A DNA stretch of 9,907 nucleotides. Source: JBOGXF01 sp050694275. GTDB lineage: Bacteria > Actinomycetota > CADDZG01 > WHSQ01. The translations under genes were made by a program, and so were the position numbers. This document shows positions 1-5,089 of this stretch, piece after piece (position 1 is the first letter of the stretch; every line of letters starts with the position of its first letter). The stretch lies in assembly GCA_050694275.1 (NCBI GenBank), contig JBOGXF010000009.1, positions 1 through 9,907 on the forward strand, read 5' to 3'. Below the pieces are notes generated by a model. The model did not search any database. It saw only the letters and a program-made list of their open reading frames with translations, and had not been told where the DNA came from.

Positions 1-1
1 C

Positions 2-190
2 GTGCGCGTCGCTTCTTCTAGAGGTGGACGTTTCGCGTTCTCTGGTTCGGACCATCCATCTGCGGCTTCAACAGGTCATCTGTCCTGGAAGTCGCGAAGA
101 ACTACCCATGGAAACCCGAGGAGTCCCAAAGATCTGCGACGGCTGGTGGAGGAGTACGATTTGACGTTAAGAAGGGAGCAGCAAAGGTGA
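2..190 (+). pseudogene. Possible C-terminal remnant of a hicA toxin gene ahead of hicB1
   Basis: This frame is open from the left edge and ends in TGA at 188-190, which overlaps the GTG start of the next hicB (187-189) as GTGA. That overlap is typical of translationally coupled hicA-hicB pairs. The last 20 or so residues (SPKDLRRLVEEYDLTLRR) resemble the C-terminal helix of the intact HicA in this window (PYQVRQLVKVMKKYSLDVE). Residues before that show no HicA core: I see no GSH/GDH-x-x-F-x-HP motif in any of the three frames. The coding sequence is therefore probably decayed or frameshifted, or the real gene begins outside the window. It could also be a chance open frame. The HicA assignment rests on the tail and on position only. 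Confidence 0.4.
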
Positions 191-414
191 GCGATTACGC
201 GATCGAGATTTTCTACTCCGAGGAGGACCAGGGATACATCGCCGTGGTCCCCGACCTCGAGGGGTGCTCCGCGGGTGGCCGGACGCCACAGGAAGCGTTG
301 GAGGAGATTCTCGTTGCCAAGGATCTATGGCTGGAGACCGCACGCGCTCGCGGCTATCCGATTCCGGAAGCGCGTTACCGTGCTCCTCGAGCCGCGGAGC
401 AATCTGCAGGCTAA
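187..414 (+). CDS. hicB: HicB-family antitoxin, copy 1 (75 aa)
   Basis: Type II antitoxin of the HicB family, expected to bind and block a HicA mRNA-cleaving toxin in the cytoplasm. The 75 residues show the family pattern: an N-terminal strand (DYAIEIFYSEEDQGYIA), the VPDLEGCSA turn at about residues 22-30, a helix beginning at TPQEAL, and a short tail IPEARYRAP. This is the single degenerate RNase-H-like HicB fold; there is no C-terminal ribbon-helix-helix or HTH, so autoregulation by DNA binding is not evident. The GTG start is supported by a GGGAG eight bases upstream and by the GTGA overlap with the preceding hicA-like end. hicB2 follows after 2 bases. It is the most divergent of the five copies (GGRTPQ where others have FGDTPE). 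Confidence 0.85.
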   Translation: MSDYAIEIFYSEEDQGYIAVVPDLEGCSAGGRTPQEALEEILVAKDLWLETARARGYPIPEARYRAPRAAEQSAG

Positions 415-416
415 CG

Positions 417-644
417 ATGGAACAGTTCGCCATCAGCATCTTCTACGACGAGGAAGACGGCGACTACATCGCGATCGTCCCCGACCTAAAGGGTTGCTCA
501 GCGTTCGGAGACACTCCCGAGGACGCTCTGCGTCAGGTCTTGATCGCCAAGGAGGGCTGGTTGGAGGTGGCCCGCAAACATGGCGATCCGATTCCGGAGC
601 CGCGTTACCGACCCCCCGACGCCGAGCGCACAGCTACCGGCTGA
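417..644 (+). CDS. hicB: HicB-family antitoxin, copy 2 (75 aa)
   Basis: HicB-type antitoxin with the full single-domain pattern: strand FAISIFYDEEDGDYIA, turn VPDLKGCSAFGDTPEDAL, helix and tail IPEPRYRPP. I start it at ATG 417, 2 bases after the hicB1 stop, rather than at upstream in-frame ATG 264, because this gives exactly the 75-residue length of its four paralogues. There is no good Shine-Dalgarno sequence, so it is probably translated by coupling to hicB1. Its last 35 residues match hicB4 at 34 of 35 positions, whereas the first 40 match at only a little over half. This suggests gene conversion or recombination between copies. No hicA is directly attached to it. Its partner could be the HicA at 1041 or one elsewhere in the genome. 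Confidence 0.85.
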   Translation: MEQFAISIFYDEEDGDYIAIVPDLKGCSAFGDTPEDALRQVLIAKEGWLEVARKHGDPIPEPRYRPPDAERTATG

Positions 645-645
645 C

Positions 646-873
646 ATGCGTGACTACGCGATCAACGTGTTCTGGTCCGACGAGGACGACTGCTACATCG
701 CCACGGTCCCGGACCTAGAGGGGTGCTCGGCCTTCGGAGATACACCGGAGGAGGCCGTTCGCGAGGTGGAGACCGCGAAGAGGCTGTGGCTGGAAGTCGC
801 CCGGGAGGACGGTGAGAAGATTCCGCAACCGTCGTACCTTCCACCGGAAGCACAGCGAAGCGCGGCCGGCTGA
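646..873 (+). CDS. hicB: HicB-family antitoxin, copy 3 (75 aa)
   Basis: Third head-to-tail HicB-type antitoxin. It begins at ATG 646, 1 base after the hicB2 stop, and is again 75 residues. It carries DYAINVFWSDEDDCYIA, VPDLEGCSAFGDTPEEAV and the tail IPQPSYLPP. By my count it matches hicB5 (4208-4435) at about 59 of 75 positions, closer than to its immediate neighbours, so the two derive from a common copy. No separate ribosome binding site is visible, so coupling to hicB2 is likely. It is the last gene of the three-antitoxin run: a 167-base gap follows before hicA. As with the others, there is no DNA-binding domain after the HicB fold. Confidence 0.85.
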   Translation: MRDYAINVFWSDEDDCYIATVPDLEGCSAFGDTPEEAVREVETAKRLWLEVAREDGEKIPQPSYLPPEAQRSAAG

Positions 874-956
874 TCCACCGGCCTACCTCTAAAGCTAACC
901 AGGGGTTCTATAGCCGGCCCTCGCGTGGGCTGCGTGGATTACTTGATCAGGGGGCC

Positions 957-970
957 CTAGCTATAGCTAG
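957..970. promoter_or_regulatory. Perfect 14-base palindrome upstream of hicA, possible operator
   Basis: CTAGCTATAGCTAG is its own reverse complement over all 14 bases. It lies about 70 bases before the hicA start and about 35 bases before the conserved promoter-like element. CTAG is an uncommon tetramer in many GC-rich genomes, and GCTAGC recurs at both hicA promoter elements (1027-1032 and 4084-4089). The role is inferred: a dimeric regulator could bind here, but the adjacent HicB proteins lack an obvious DNA-binding domain. Confidence 0.35.
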
Positions 971-1007
971 CATCGCGTCAGGAACGCTTAGGCCTTTCGA
1001 GGTCAGA

Positions 1008-1034
1008 CTTTTCGTCGTAGCCCCTCGCTAGCTT
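1008..1034 (+). promoter_or_regulatory. hicA promoter-like element (copy A of a duplicated element)
   Basis: A 25-base block (1008-1032) matches 4065-4089 at 23 of 25 positions. It begins with CTTTTCGTCGTA and ends with CCCTCGCTAGC. The right end forms a TANNNT -10 match, TAGCTT (1029-1034). This sits 6 bases before the hicA ATG, the spacing expected if transcription starts at the A of the start codon (a leaderless mRNA). No Shine-Dalgarno sequence precedes hicA, which fits. The -35 region is not recognisable as a consensus. Confidence 0.45.
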
Positions 1035-1040
1035 GTCGTC

Positions 1041-1301
1041 ATGAAACCGAGGCGATTGCTGAAGCGGATTCGGTCTGGCGCGGTGAAGAACGTCGATTTC
1101 GGCGACTTCGTTAGGCTTATCGAAGCGCTTGGCTTCCGGTTTGATCACCAACGCGGAGACCACAAGTACTTTCGACATCCGGACCTGCAGGTGTCACTCA
1201 ACATCCAGGAGGAGGGCGGACAGGCGAAGCCCTATCAGGTACGTCAATTGGTGAAGGTCATGAAGAAGTACTCTTTGGATGTGGAGGTCGATCGTGGCTG
1301 A
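1041..1301 (+). CDS. hicA: HicA-family mRNA interferase toxin (86 aa)
   Basis: HicA toxins are small dsRBD-fold ribonucleases that cleave mRNA and stop growth until neutralised by HicB. This protein has the longer HicA form: an N-terminal helix (PRRLLKRIRSG), a second helix (FGDFVRLIEALGF, residues 20-32), the strand-turn-strand RGDHKYFRHP with the likely catalytic His41, then NIQEEGGQAKPYQVRQLVK and a C-terminal helix. All core elements are present, so it looks intact. The start is ATG 1041. There is no Shine-Dalgarno sequence, but a -10-like element 6 bases upstream suggests a leaderless transcript. The stop at 1299-1301 lies inside hicB4, an 8-base overlap typical of coupled toxin-antitoxin translation. 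It is the only complete HicA in the window beside five HicB genes. Confidence 0.9.
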   Translation: MKPRRLLKRIRSGAVKNVDFGDFVRLIEALGFRFDHQRGDHKYFRHPDLQVSLNIQEEGGQAKPYQVRQLVKVMKKYSLDVEVDRG

Positions 1302-1521
1302 TTACCACATCAACATCTTCTGGTCCGACGAGGATCAGTGCTATATCGCGGATGTCCCGGACCTCGAGTTCTGCTCGGCGCACGGCCCGACCCCGCAGGA
1401 GGCGCTGGATCAGGTCTTGATCGCCAAGGAGGGCTGGTTGGAGGTAGCCCGCAAGCATGGCGATCCCATCCCCGAGCCTCGCTACCGACCCCCCGATGCC
1501 GAGCGCACGGCTGCCGGCTGA
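1294..1521 (+). CDS. hicB: HicB-family antitoxin, copy 4, cognate of the adjacent HicA (75 aa)
   Basis: Antitoxin expected to bind HicA from 1041-1301. It has the HicB strand DYHINIFWSDEDQCYIA, turn VPDLEFCSA, helix start TPQEAL and tail IPEPRYRPP. I chose GTG 1294 over ATG 1279: it has GGAGG at 1283-1287 with 6-base spacing, overlaps the toxin stop by 8 bases, and restores the 75-residue length shared by all copies. It has Phe where the others have Gly in the DLxGC turn, and HGPTP in place of FGDTP, so the toxin-facing surface may have diverged. Its C-terminal half is nearly identical to hicB2. No separate DNA-binding domain is present. Confidence 0.88.
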   Translation: MADYHINIFWSDEDQCYIADVPDLEFCSAHGPTPQEALDQVLIAKEGWLEVARKHGDPIPEPRYRPPDAERTAAG

Positions 1522-1600
1522 GAACGATGCGCGGGCAACGCCCTGTGCGACGGCGATGGTCTTTTCGCCGTTGACCACCTGTGACGTGGTTTTTGGCCGA

Positions 1601-1894
1601 ATGAGCGAGGCGCGCGTCGCGTCGAATGTGCTGCTGCCCGCGGGGGATCTCGTCGCCCGCGGCATCGCCGATCTCGAGCGCGGTATCGAGACGGTCCCGG
1701 CCCTCCTGGTGTCGATCGGCCACCCCCGGTTGAGACGGTCGGGCATGGCGGTCCCGGATCCACCGTTCGGCGACCCAGAGCACCGCCTCTATTCGGCGCT
1801 CGCCCGGGAGGGGCCCGAGACGGCGCATTCCCGCTACAACGCGCTCTTGCGGCGTCTCGTCAGCTTCGAACGCGCCCTTGCATGCGCGAGCTGA
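1601..1894 (+). CDS. Unknown small protein paired with a DUF6036 nucleotidyltransferase (97 aa)
   Basis: I cannot assign a function. The reading frame is open well upstream. I start it at ATG 1601, where protein-like sequence begins (SEARVASNVLLPAGDLVARG); ATG 1556 and GTG 1586 are in-frame alternatives, and none has a clear Shine-Dalgarno sequence. It is predicted soluble and mostly helical: LLPAGDLVARGIADLERG, a proline-rich middle (AVPDPPFGDPEHRLY), and a C-terminal helix AHSRYNALLRRLVSFERAL. The middle and end look strongly constrained. It overlaps the next gene by 13 bases, so the two are co-translated. From memory, not checked, this small protein and DUF6036 proteins recur as neighbours in Actinomycetota, which would fit a toxin-antitoxin-like or nucleotidyltransferase-partner pair. 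Confidence 0.65.
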   Translation: MSEARVASNVLLPAGDLVARGIADLERGIETVPALLVSIGHPRLRRSGMAVPDPPFGDPEHRLYSALAREGPETAHSRYNALLRRLVSFERALACAS

Positions 1895-2406
1895 CCACTC
1901 CCGAGCGCGTCGAGCGATTCATGCAGGAGCTGGGTCGCGCCGTCCGGAATCCGGTGCGCGTGTACTTCACCGGCGGGGTCACGGCGATCCTTCACGGCTG
2001 GCGCGATGCGACCATCGACATCGACCTCAAGGCGGTCCCGGAGTCCGACGAGGTCTTGCGGGCGGTGTCTCGGCTGAAGGAGAAGCTGTCGGTCAACGTG
2101 GAGCTCGCGGCCCCGGACCAGTTCATCCCCGAGGTGCCGGGGTGGCAGGAGCGAAGCCTGTTCATAGGGAGCGAGGGGCCGGCGTCGTTCTTCCACTACG
2201 ACCTCTACTCGCAGGCGCTCTCCAAGATCGAACGAGGGCATAGCCAGGACGTCGGCGACGTGCGCCGCGCCCTCGCCGACGGGCTGGTCGACCGGGCCAT
2301 GCTGCGCACGCTGTTCGATCGGATCGAGCCGGAGCTCTTTCGCTATCCCGCGATCGACCCCAAGGCGTTTCGCCGCGGGCTCGAGGACATGCTCGGCTCC
2401 GACTGA
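1882..2406 (+). CDS. DUF6036-type nucleotidyltransferase-fold protein (174 aa)
   Basis: The protein has the signature of a minimal nucleotidyltransferase. GG at residues 31-32 (VYFTGGVTAIL) is followed by GWRDATIDIDL, giving Arg41, Thr44 and the Asp46-x-Asp48 metal-binding pair. Glu74 in SVNVELA is a candidate third carboxylate. Further on, FHYDLYSQALSKIERG followed by Asp residues (QDVGDV) matches the K-x-x-R...D-x-x-D region seen in toxin/antitoxin and AbiEii-like nucleotidyltransferases. Such enzymes transfer NMP or AMP to proteins or tRNA; the substrate here is unknown. ATG 1882 lies inside the end of the upstream gene, a 13-base overlap, so the two form one translational unit. The length is normal for the family and the gene looks intact. 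The family name is from recall; the fold assignment rests on the visible motif. Confidence 0.78.
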   Translation: MRELTTPERVERFMQELGRAVRNPVRVYFTGGVTAILHGWRDATIDIDLKAVPESDEVLRAVSRLKEKLSVNVELAAPDQFIPEVPGWQERSLFIGSEGPASFFHYDLYSQALSKIERGHSQDVGDVRRALADGLVDRAMLRTLFDRIEPELFRYPAIDPKAFRRGLEDMLGSD

Positions 2407-2437
2407 GCCCCGGGACTGACGAGCCGTAGTCCGGGGC
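2407..2437 (+). terminator. GC-rich stem-loop directly after the nucleotidyltransferase gene
   Basis: GCCCCGGGACT and AGTCCGGGGC form a stem of about 10 base pairs with one bulged G and a 10-base loop. It begins at the base after the stop codon. There is no T-run, so it would be an actinobacterial-style or weak terminator, or an mRNA-stabilising hairpin. A second short stem (CGCTCC-GGA-GGAGCG, 2452-2466) follows. Confidence 0.45.
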
Positions 2438-2581
2438 CGCCCCTCGCACGCCGCTCCGGAGGAGCGCGGTTCCTGAGTCCCGTGCTCCTTGTCTCCTCTC
2501 ACCCCCCTGGCGGTCGGGGATGCTCAAGTCAGTATTTTCCTGACGGTTTTTCGACGGCGGATTCGCCGCAATTCCGGGGTT

Positions 2582-2627
2582 TTGTCGGTGCCGCCTGGTA
2601 GCCTGTAAGTATCGAACATACGTTCGC
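2582..2627 (+). promoter_or_regulatory. Promoter with LexA (SOS) box for the DUF222-HNH gene
   Basis: TCGAACATACGTTCGC at 2612-2627 matches the mycobacterial/actinobacterial LexA box TCGAAC-N4-GTTCGA in 15 of 16 positions, with only the last base off. Upstream, TTGTCG (2582-2587) and TAAGTA (2606-2611) could be -35 and -10 elements with an 18-base spacer. The box would then overlap the start of transcription and block it, as expected for LexA repression. Some mycobacterial 13E12 genes are known to carry LexA sites. The box is seen; the -10 and -35 are inferred. Confidence 0.75.
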
Positions 2628-2643
2628 ATCGGTGGAGGTGAAG

Positions 2644-4026
2644 GTGGCAGAGGCGCAGGTGGCGGACACGATCGAGGCATTGGACACCCTGGACGGGGCC
2701 GAGGCGGACCGCCGGGCCCGGGTCGCCGAGCTCGGCGACCGCATCGGGGGGCTGTGCGCCAACATCGACGCCGGCCTCGCCGAGCTCGTGTCCACCCTCG
2801 GCGAGTTCGACGACCTCGAAGGCTGGGCCGACGAGGGCGCGGTCAACCCGCCGCAGTGGCTGTCGTGGCGGGCCAACGTCGCGCCCCACGCGGGCCGGGA
2901 CATGTTCGCCTTGGCCCGCGCCCTCAAGGACCTTCCCAAGGTCAAAGACGCGTTCTCGTCCGGCGACCTGACCTACTGGCAGGCCCGCGCCATCGCACGG
3001 GTCGCCGACCACTCCAGCGAGGACGTCCTGATCCACCTCGCCCAGCACTCGACCGTCGCCCAGCTCTCGCGCATCTGCTCCGCCTACACCCGGGTCGGGC
3101 GGCAGCACGCCCCCGCCACCGCCCACGACCACCGCATGTTCGGTTACCACTTCGACGACGAGGGCTTCATGGAGGTCTACGCGCGGCTGTGCCCCGAGGA
3201 CGCGGCGATCTTCGAGCAGGCGATCACCGCGGTCGGCGAGCGCCTGCGCAAAGAGCAGGAGGAGAACACGACCACCACGCGCGGGTGGAGCCAGCGTTCG
3301 GCCGACGCCCTCGTGGAGATGGCCCGCATCGCCCTCTCAGACGACGGCGAGGGGAATGGCTCGTCGCCGTCGCACGAGGTCATGGTCCACGTCGATCTCG
3401 ACACGCTCACCACCAGAGAGGGCAGATGTCACGTCGACGGCGGCCCCGCCCTCGCCCCCACGGTGGTCGAGCGCATTCTGTGCGACTCGTTTCTCACCAC
3501 CGCGGTCGAGCGCGACGGCGTCGTGATCGACGTCTCGAAGCGCAGGCGCACGGCAACCGCGCGCCAGAAGAAGGCCCTTATGGCGCGCGACCACATGTGC
3601 CTGTTCCCGGGCTGCAGCTACAGGCGCTTCGTCCAAGCGCACCACGTCGAGTACTACGTGCGAGACGACGGTGAGACGGTCCTCATCAACCTCGGCCTTC
3701 TGTGCTGGGAGCACCATCGCCTGGTGCACGACGGGTTCGTGTCGATGACGCCCGGCCCGGACGGGGGGTTCGTCTTTCACGACCGGGACGGAAACGTGAT
3801 CGATCCGGTCCCGCCCAAGCCCGAGGGCAGCGTCGATCTGCTCGTGCAAGACAACGAGGCGCGCGGCCTCGAGCTCACCCCGGAGACGCCGAAGTCGGGA
3901 TGGGACGGGGGCCCGGTGAGCCTGGTTAAGTGCGTCGACGCGATCTATACCGGCCGAGCGATCTACGACGAAGCCGAACGCCCTCCGCCCATGGGCGGCC
4001 CCGACCCGCCGGAGCCATCCATTTGA
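2644..4026 (+). CDS. DUF222 / 13E12-repeat HNH endonuclease family protein (460 aa)
   Basis: The N-terminal two thirds is a DUF222 (13E12 repeat) region: helical, with LSWRANVAPHAGRDMFALAR, LTYWQARAIARVA and a segment around DALVEMARIAL. The C-terminus is an HNH nuclease domain. CLFPGC (Cys319, Cys324), AHHV (His333-His334), Asn349 in INLGLLCWEHHRLVH, and Cys354/His357/His358 supply the zinc and metal-binding residues. It looks catalytically complete. The natural substrate of this very common actinobacterial family is not known. I chose GTG 2644 because GGAGG at 2634-2638 lies 5 bases before it; GTG 2632 is a longer alternative without a ribosome site. A LexA box sits just upstream, so DNA damage probably induces it. 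Length is normal for the family. The copies are often mobile or repeated in genomes. Confidence 0.88.
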   Translation: MAEAQVADTIEALDTLDGAEADRRARVAELGDRIGGLCANIDAGLAELVSTLGEFDDLEGWADEGAVNPPQWLSWRANVAPHAGRDMFALARALKDLPKVKDAFSSGDLTYWQARAIARVADHSSEDVLIHLAQHSTVAQLSRICSAYTRVGRQHAPATAHDHRMFGYHFDDEGFMEVYARLCPEDAAIFEQAITAVGERLRKEQEENTTTTRGWSQRSADALVEMARIALSDDGEGNGSSPSHEVMVHVDLDTLTTREGRCHVDGGPALAPTVVERILCDSFLTTAVERDGVVIDVSKRRRTATARQKKALMARDHMCLFPGCSYRRFVQAHHVEYYVRDDGETVLINLGLLCWEHHRLVHDGFVSMTPGPDGGFVFHDRDGNVIDPVPPKPEGSVDLLVQDNEARGLELTPETPKSGWDGGPVSLVKCVDAIYTGRAIYDEAERPPPMGGPDPPEPSI

Positions 4027-4064
4027 GACCCGCGCCCCCTGGGCGGCATGAGTCGATCTTGGGT

Positions 4065-4091
4065 CTTTTCGTCGTATGCCCTCGCTAGCGT
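4065..4091 (+). promoter_or_regulatory. hicA promoter-like element (copy B)
   Basis: This repeats the element before hicA at 1008-1032, with 23 of 25 bases identical over 4065-4089. It ends in a TANNNT -10 match, TAGCGT (4086-4091), 7 bases before an ATG at 4099. No intact hicA follows, only a remnant and then hicB5, so this is probably the surviving promoter of a deleted toxin gene that now drives an orphan antitoxin. Confidence 0.45.
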
Positions 4092-4098
4092 GCGTGTC

Positions 4099-4211
4099 AT
4101 GGCACGGATCATCCGCCGAGCAACTCGCGTCGCCTTGCGCCCGGGCATCGCCGGCGCCATCCGGGCCGGCCTTGGGTCTCCGAGTACGATCTGAAGATGG
4201 AGGATCGATGA
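4099..4211 (+). pseudogene. Internally deleted hicA remnant before hicB5
   Basis: ATG 4099 sits at the same place relative to the duplicated promoter as the start of the intact hicA. Its frame encodes a short basic peptide (MARIIRRATRVALRPG) and stops at 4192-4194. In another frame, the last nine codons (4182-4208) read EYDLKMEDR and stop at TGA 4209-4211. This corresponds to the HicA tail KYSLDVEVDRG, with the stop overlapping the hicB5 ATG as ATGA. The central HicA segment, including the GDH-x-x-F-x-HP active-site region, is missing. The start-side promoter and the toxin-antitoxin junction are thus both kept while the toxin core is lost. The two-frame reading is by eye and the N-terminal match to HicA is weak. 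Confidence 0.5.
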
Positions 4212-4435
4212 AGGATTACGCGATCAACGTGTTCTGGTCGGACCGTGACGGTTGCTACATCGCGACCGTGCCCGATCTACGAGGTTGCTCAGCTTTCGGC
4301 GACACGCCGGAGGAGGCAGTGCGAGAGCTCGAGATCGCGAAGCGCTTGTGGCTGGACTCGGCCCGGGCGCATGGCGATCCGGTCCCAGAGCCCTCCTATC
4401 AACCTCCTGAGGCCGAACGCAGCGCTGCAGGCTGA
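4208..4435 (+). CDS. hicB: HicB-family antitoxin, copy 5, apparently orphan (75 aa)
   Basis: The gene has the complete 75-residue HicB pattern: DYAINVFWSDRDGCYIA, VPDLRGCSAFGDTPEEAV, KRLWL helix and the tail VPEPSYQPP. ATG 4208 is preceded by GGAGG at 4199-4203 with a 4-base spacer, and overlaps the stop of a hicA-like tail as ATGA. The upstream in-frame ATG at 4076 would add unrelated sequence and is rejected. It is closest to hicB3 (about 79 percent identity by count). No intact toxin adjoins it, so it is an orphan antitoxin that could neutralise the HicA at 1041 or a toxin elsewhere. It retains all conserved positions, so it has not visibly decayed. Confidence 0.85.
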   Translation: MKDYAINVFWSDRDGCYIATVPDLRGCSAFGDTPEEAVRELEIAKRLWLDSARAHGDPVPEPSYQPPEAERSAAG

Positions 4436-4474
4436 GCGAGACATGCGGCGCGGCTCGTCTGTCAGAGTGGTCCC

Positions 4475-4699
4475 GTGAACAGGGTGGGCTGGGCCGATGT
4501 CGCCACCAAGCGCGACCTCGAGCAGCTCGAGGCGCGCCTCGACCTCAGGTTCGAGGCCTTTGAGCAAAGGCTCCTGGCCACCTTCAGGGCGGAGCTCAAC
4601 GCCCAGACGCGCACGATGGTCCAATGGCTCATCTTCGCTACCACCGGGGCGACCGTGGCCGTCGGGGGCCTCGCCTTCGCCGCCGCCCGGCTCGTCTGA
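4475..4699 (+). CDS. Small coiled-coil protein with one C-terminal membrane segment (74 aa)
   Basis: Residues 10-45 (ATKRDLEQLEARLDLRFEAF and on) form an amphipathic, heptad-like helix rich in Leu, Glu and Arg. Residues 49-71 (VQWLIFATTGATVAVGGLAF) form one hydrophobic membrane span. This is the layout of small DUF1640/CCDC90-like or phage-like membrane-anchored coiled-coil proteins, but I cannot name a family with confidence. The tail-anchored topology places the coiled coil most likely in the cytoplasm. GTG 4475 is the first start in frame and has only a weak ribosome site. It begins 39 bases after hicB5, so it may be co-transcribed. A T-rich-tailed hairpin at 4743-4761 follows its stop. 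Confidence 0.6.
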   Translation: MNRVGWADVATKRDLEQLEARLDLRFEAFEQRLLATFRAELNAQTRTMVQWLIFATTGATVAVGGLAFAAARLV

Positions 4700-4742
4700 C
4701 AGGGCCGGCCCCCTTACCGTTCTTCGGGTTCCGTGGTACATC

Positions 4743-4767
4743 ACGCTCAATAATTGAGCGTCTTGTT
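4743..4767 (+). terminator. Stem-loop with short T-rich tail
   Basis: ACGCTCAA-TAA-TTGAGCGT makes a perfect 8-base-pair stem with a 3-base loop at 4743-4761, followed by CTTGTT. It lies 44 bases after the small membrane-protein gene and is the best terminator candidate for the hicB5 / coiled-coil transcript. The symmetric AT-rich centre could alternatively be a protein-binding site. Confidence 0.45.
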
Positions 4768-5089
4768 CCCCGCTTCGAGTTACCGGCGCGCGGCCCGGCC
4801 GGCCGGAGGTCGTGCGTCCGTGCTACCCGGCTTCGCGGTGGAGGTCGACGACCTCCTCGACCCCGAGAAATAGCAGCCGGACACACTCCACGGCCGTTCC
4901 TTGCAGCGGAAGCGAGTTATTTGGTTGCTGGGAGTCGCTCTCTGAGCCCTTTCCGGCAACCAGTTCGCGGACGAGGACTCCGCTACGGGCCGCCCGGACG
5001 GGGATAGGCCGCGCGTCTCCGGACGACCTTCACTATCGCCCCAGAGTGGGTTCTGACGCGGGAAACCGGCAAGGAACGCTCCGTCCCTA
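4768..5089. other. Gene-free stretch with one long stem-loop
   Basis: I see no convincing gene here. The notable structure is TGGTTGCTGG (4922-4931) pairing with CCGGCAACCA (4953-4962): 10 pairs including one G-T wobble, with a 21-base loop. The frame 4820-4873 ends VLPGFAVEVDDLLDPEK and could be the tail of a lost gene. I recognise no tRNA, known riboswitch or repeat. Confidence 0.4.

Noticed and set aside
1571..1600. TTGACC at 1571 as a -35 box for the gene at 1601
   Set aside because: There is no -10-like sequence at 16-18 bases downstream.
2632..2643. Start of the HNH gene at GTG 2632
   Set aside because: It has no ribosome site in front, whereas GTG 2644 has GGAGG at 5-base spacing. 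It is kept only as an alternative.
2524..3849. Several minus-strand and alternate-frame open stretches over the DUF222-HNH gene
   Set aside because: The plus-strand frame has a recognisable DUF222 region, HNH motif, ribosome site and promoter. The others are Arg/Pro- or Val-rich shadows.
4820..4873. Short frame ending VLPGFAVEVDDLLDPEK, reminiscent of the tail of Uma2-type proteins
   Set aside because: Fewer than 20 residues match a loose pattern and no catalytic part is present upstream, so it is not called as a feature.
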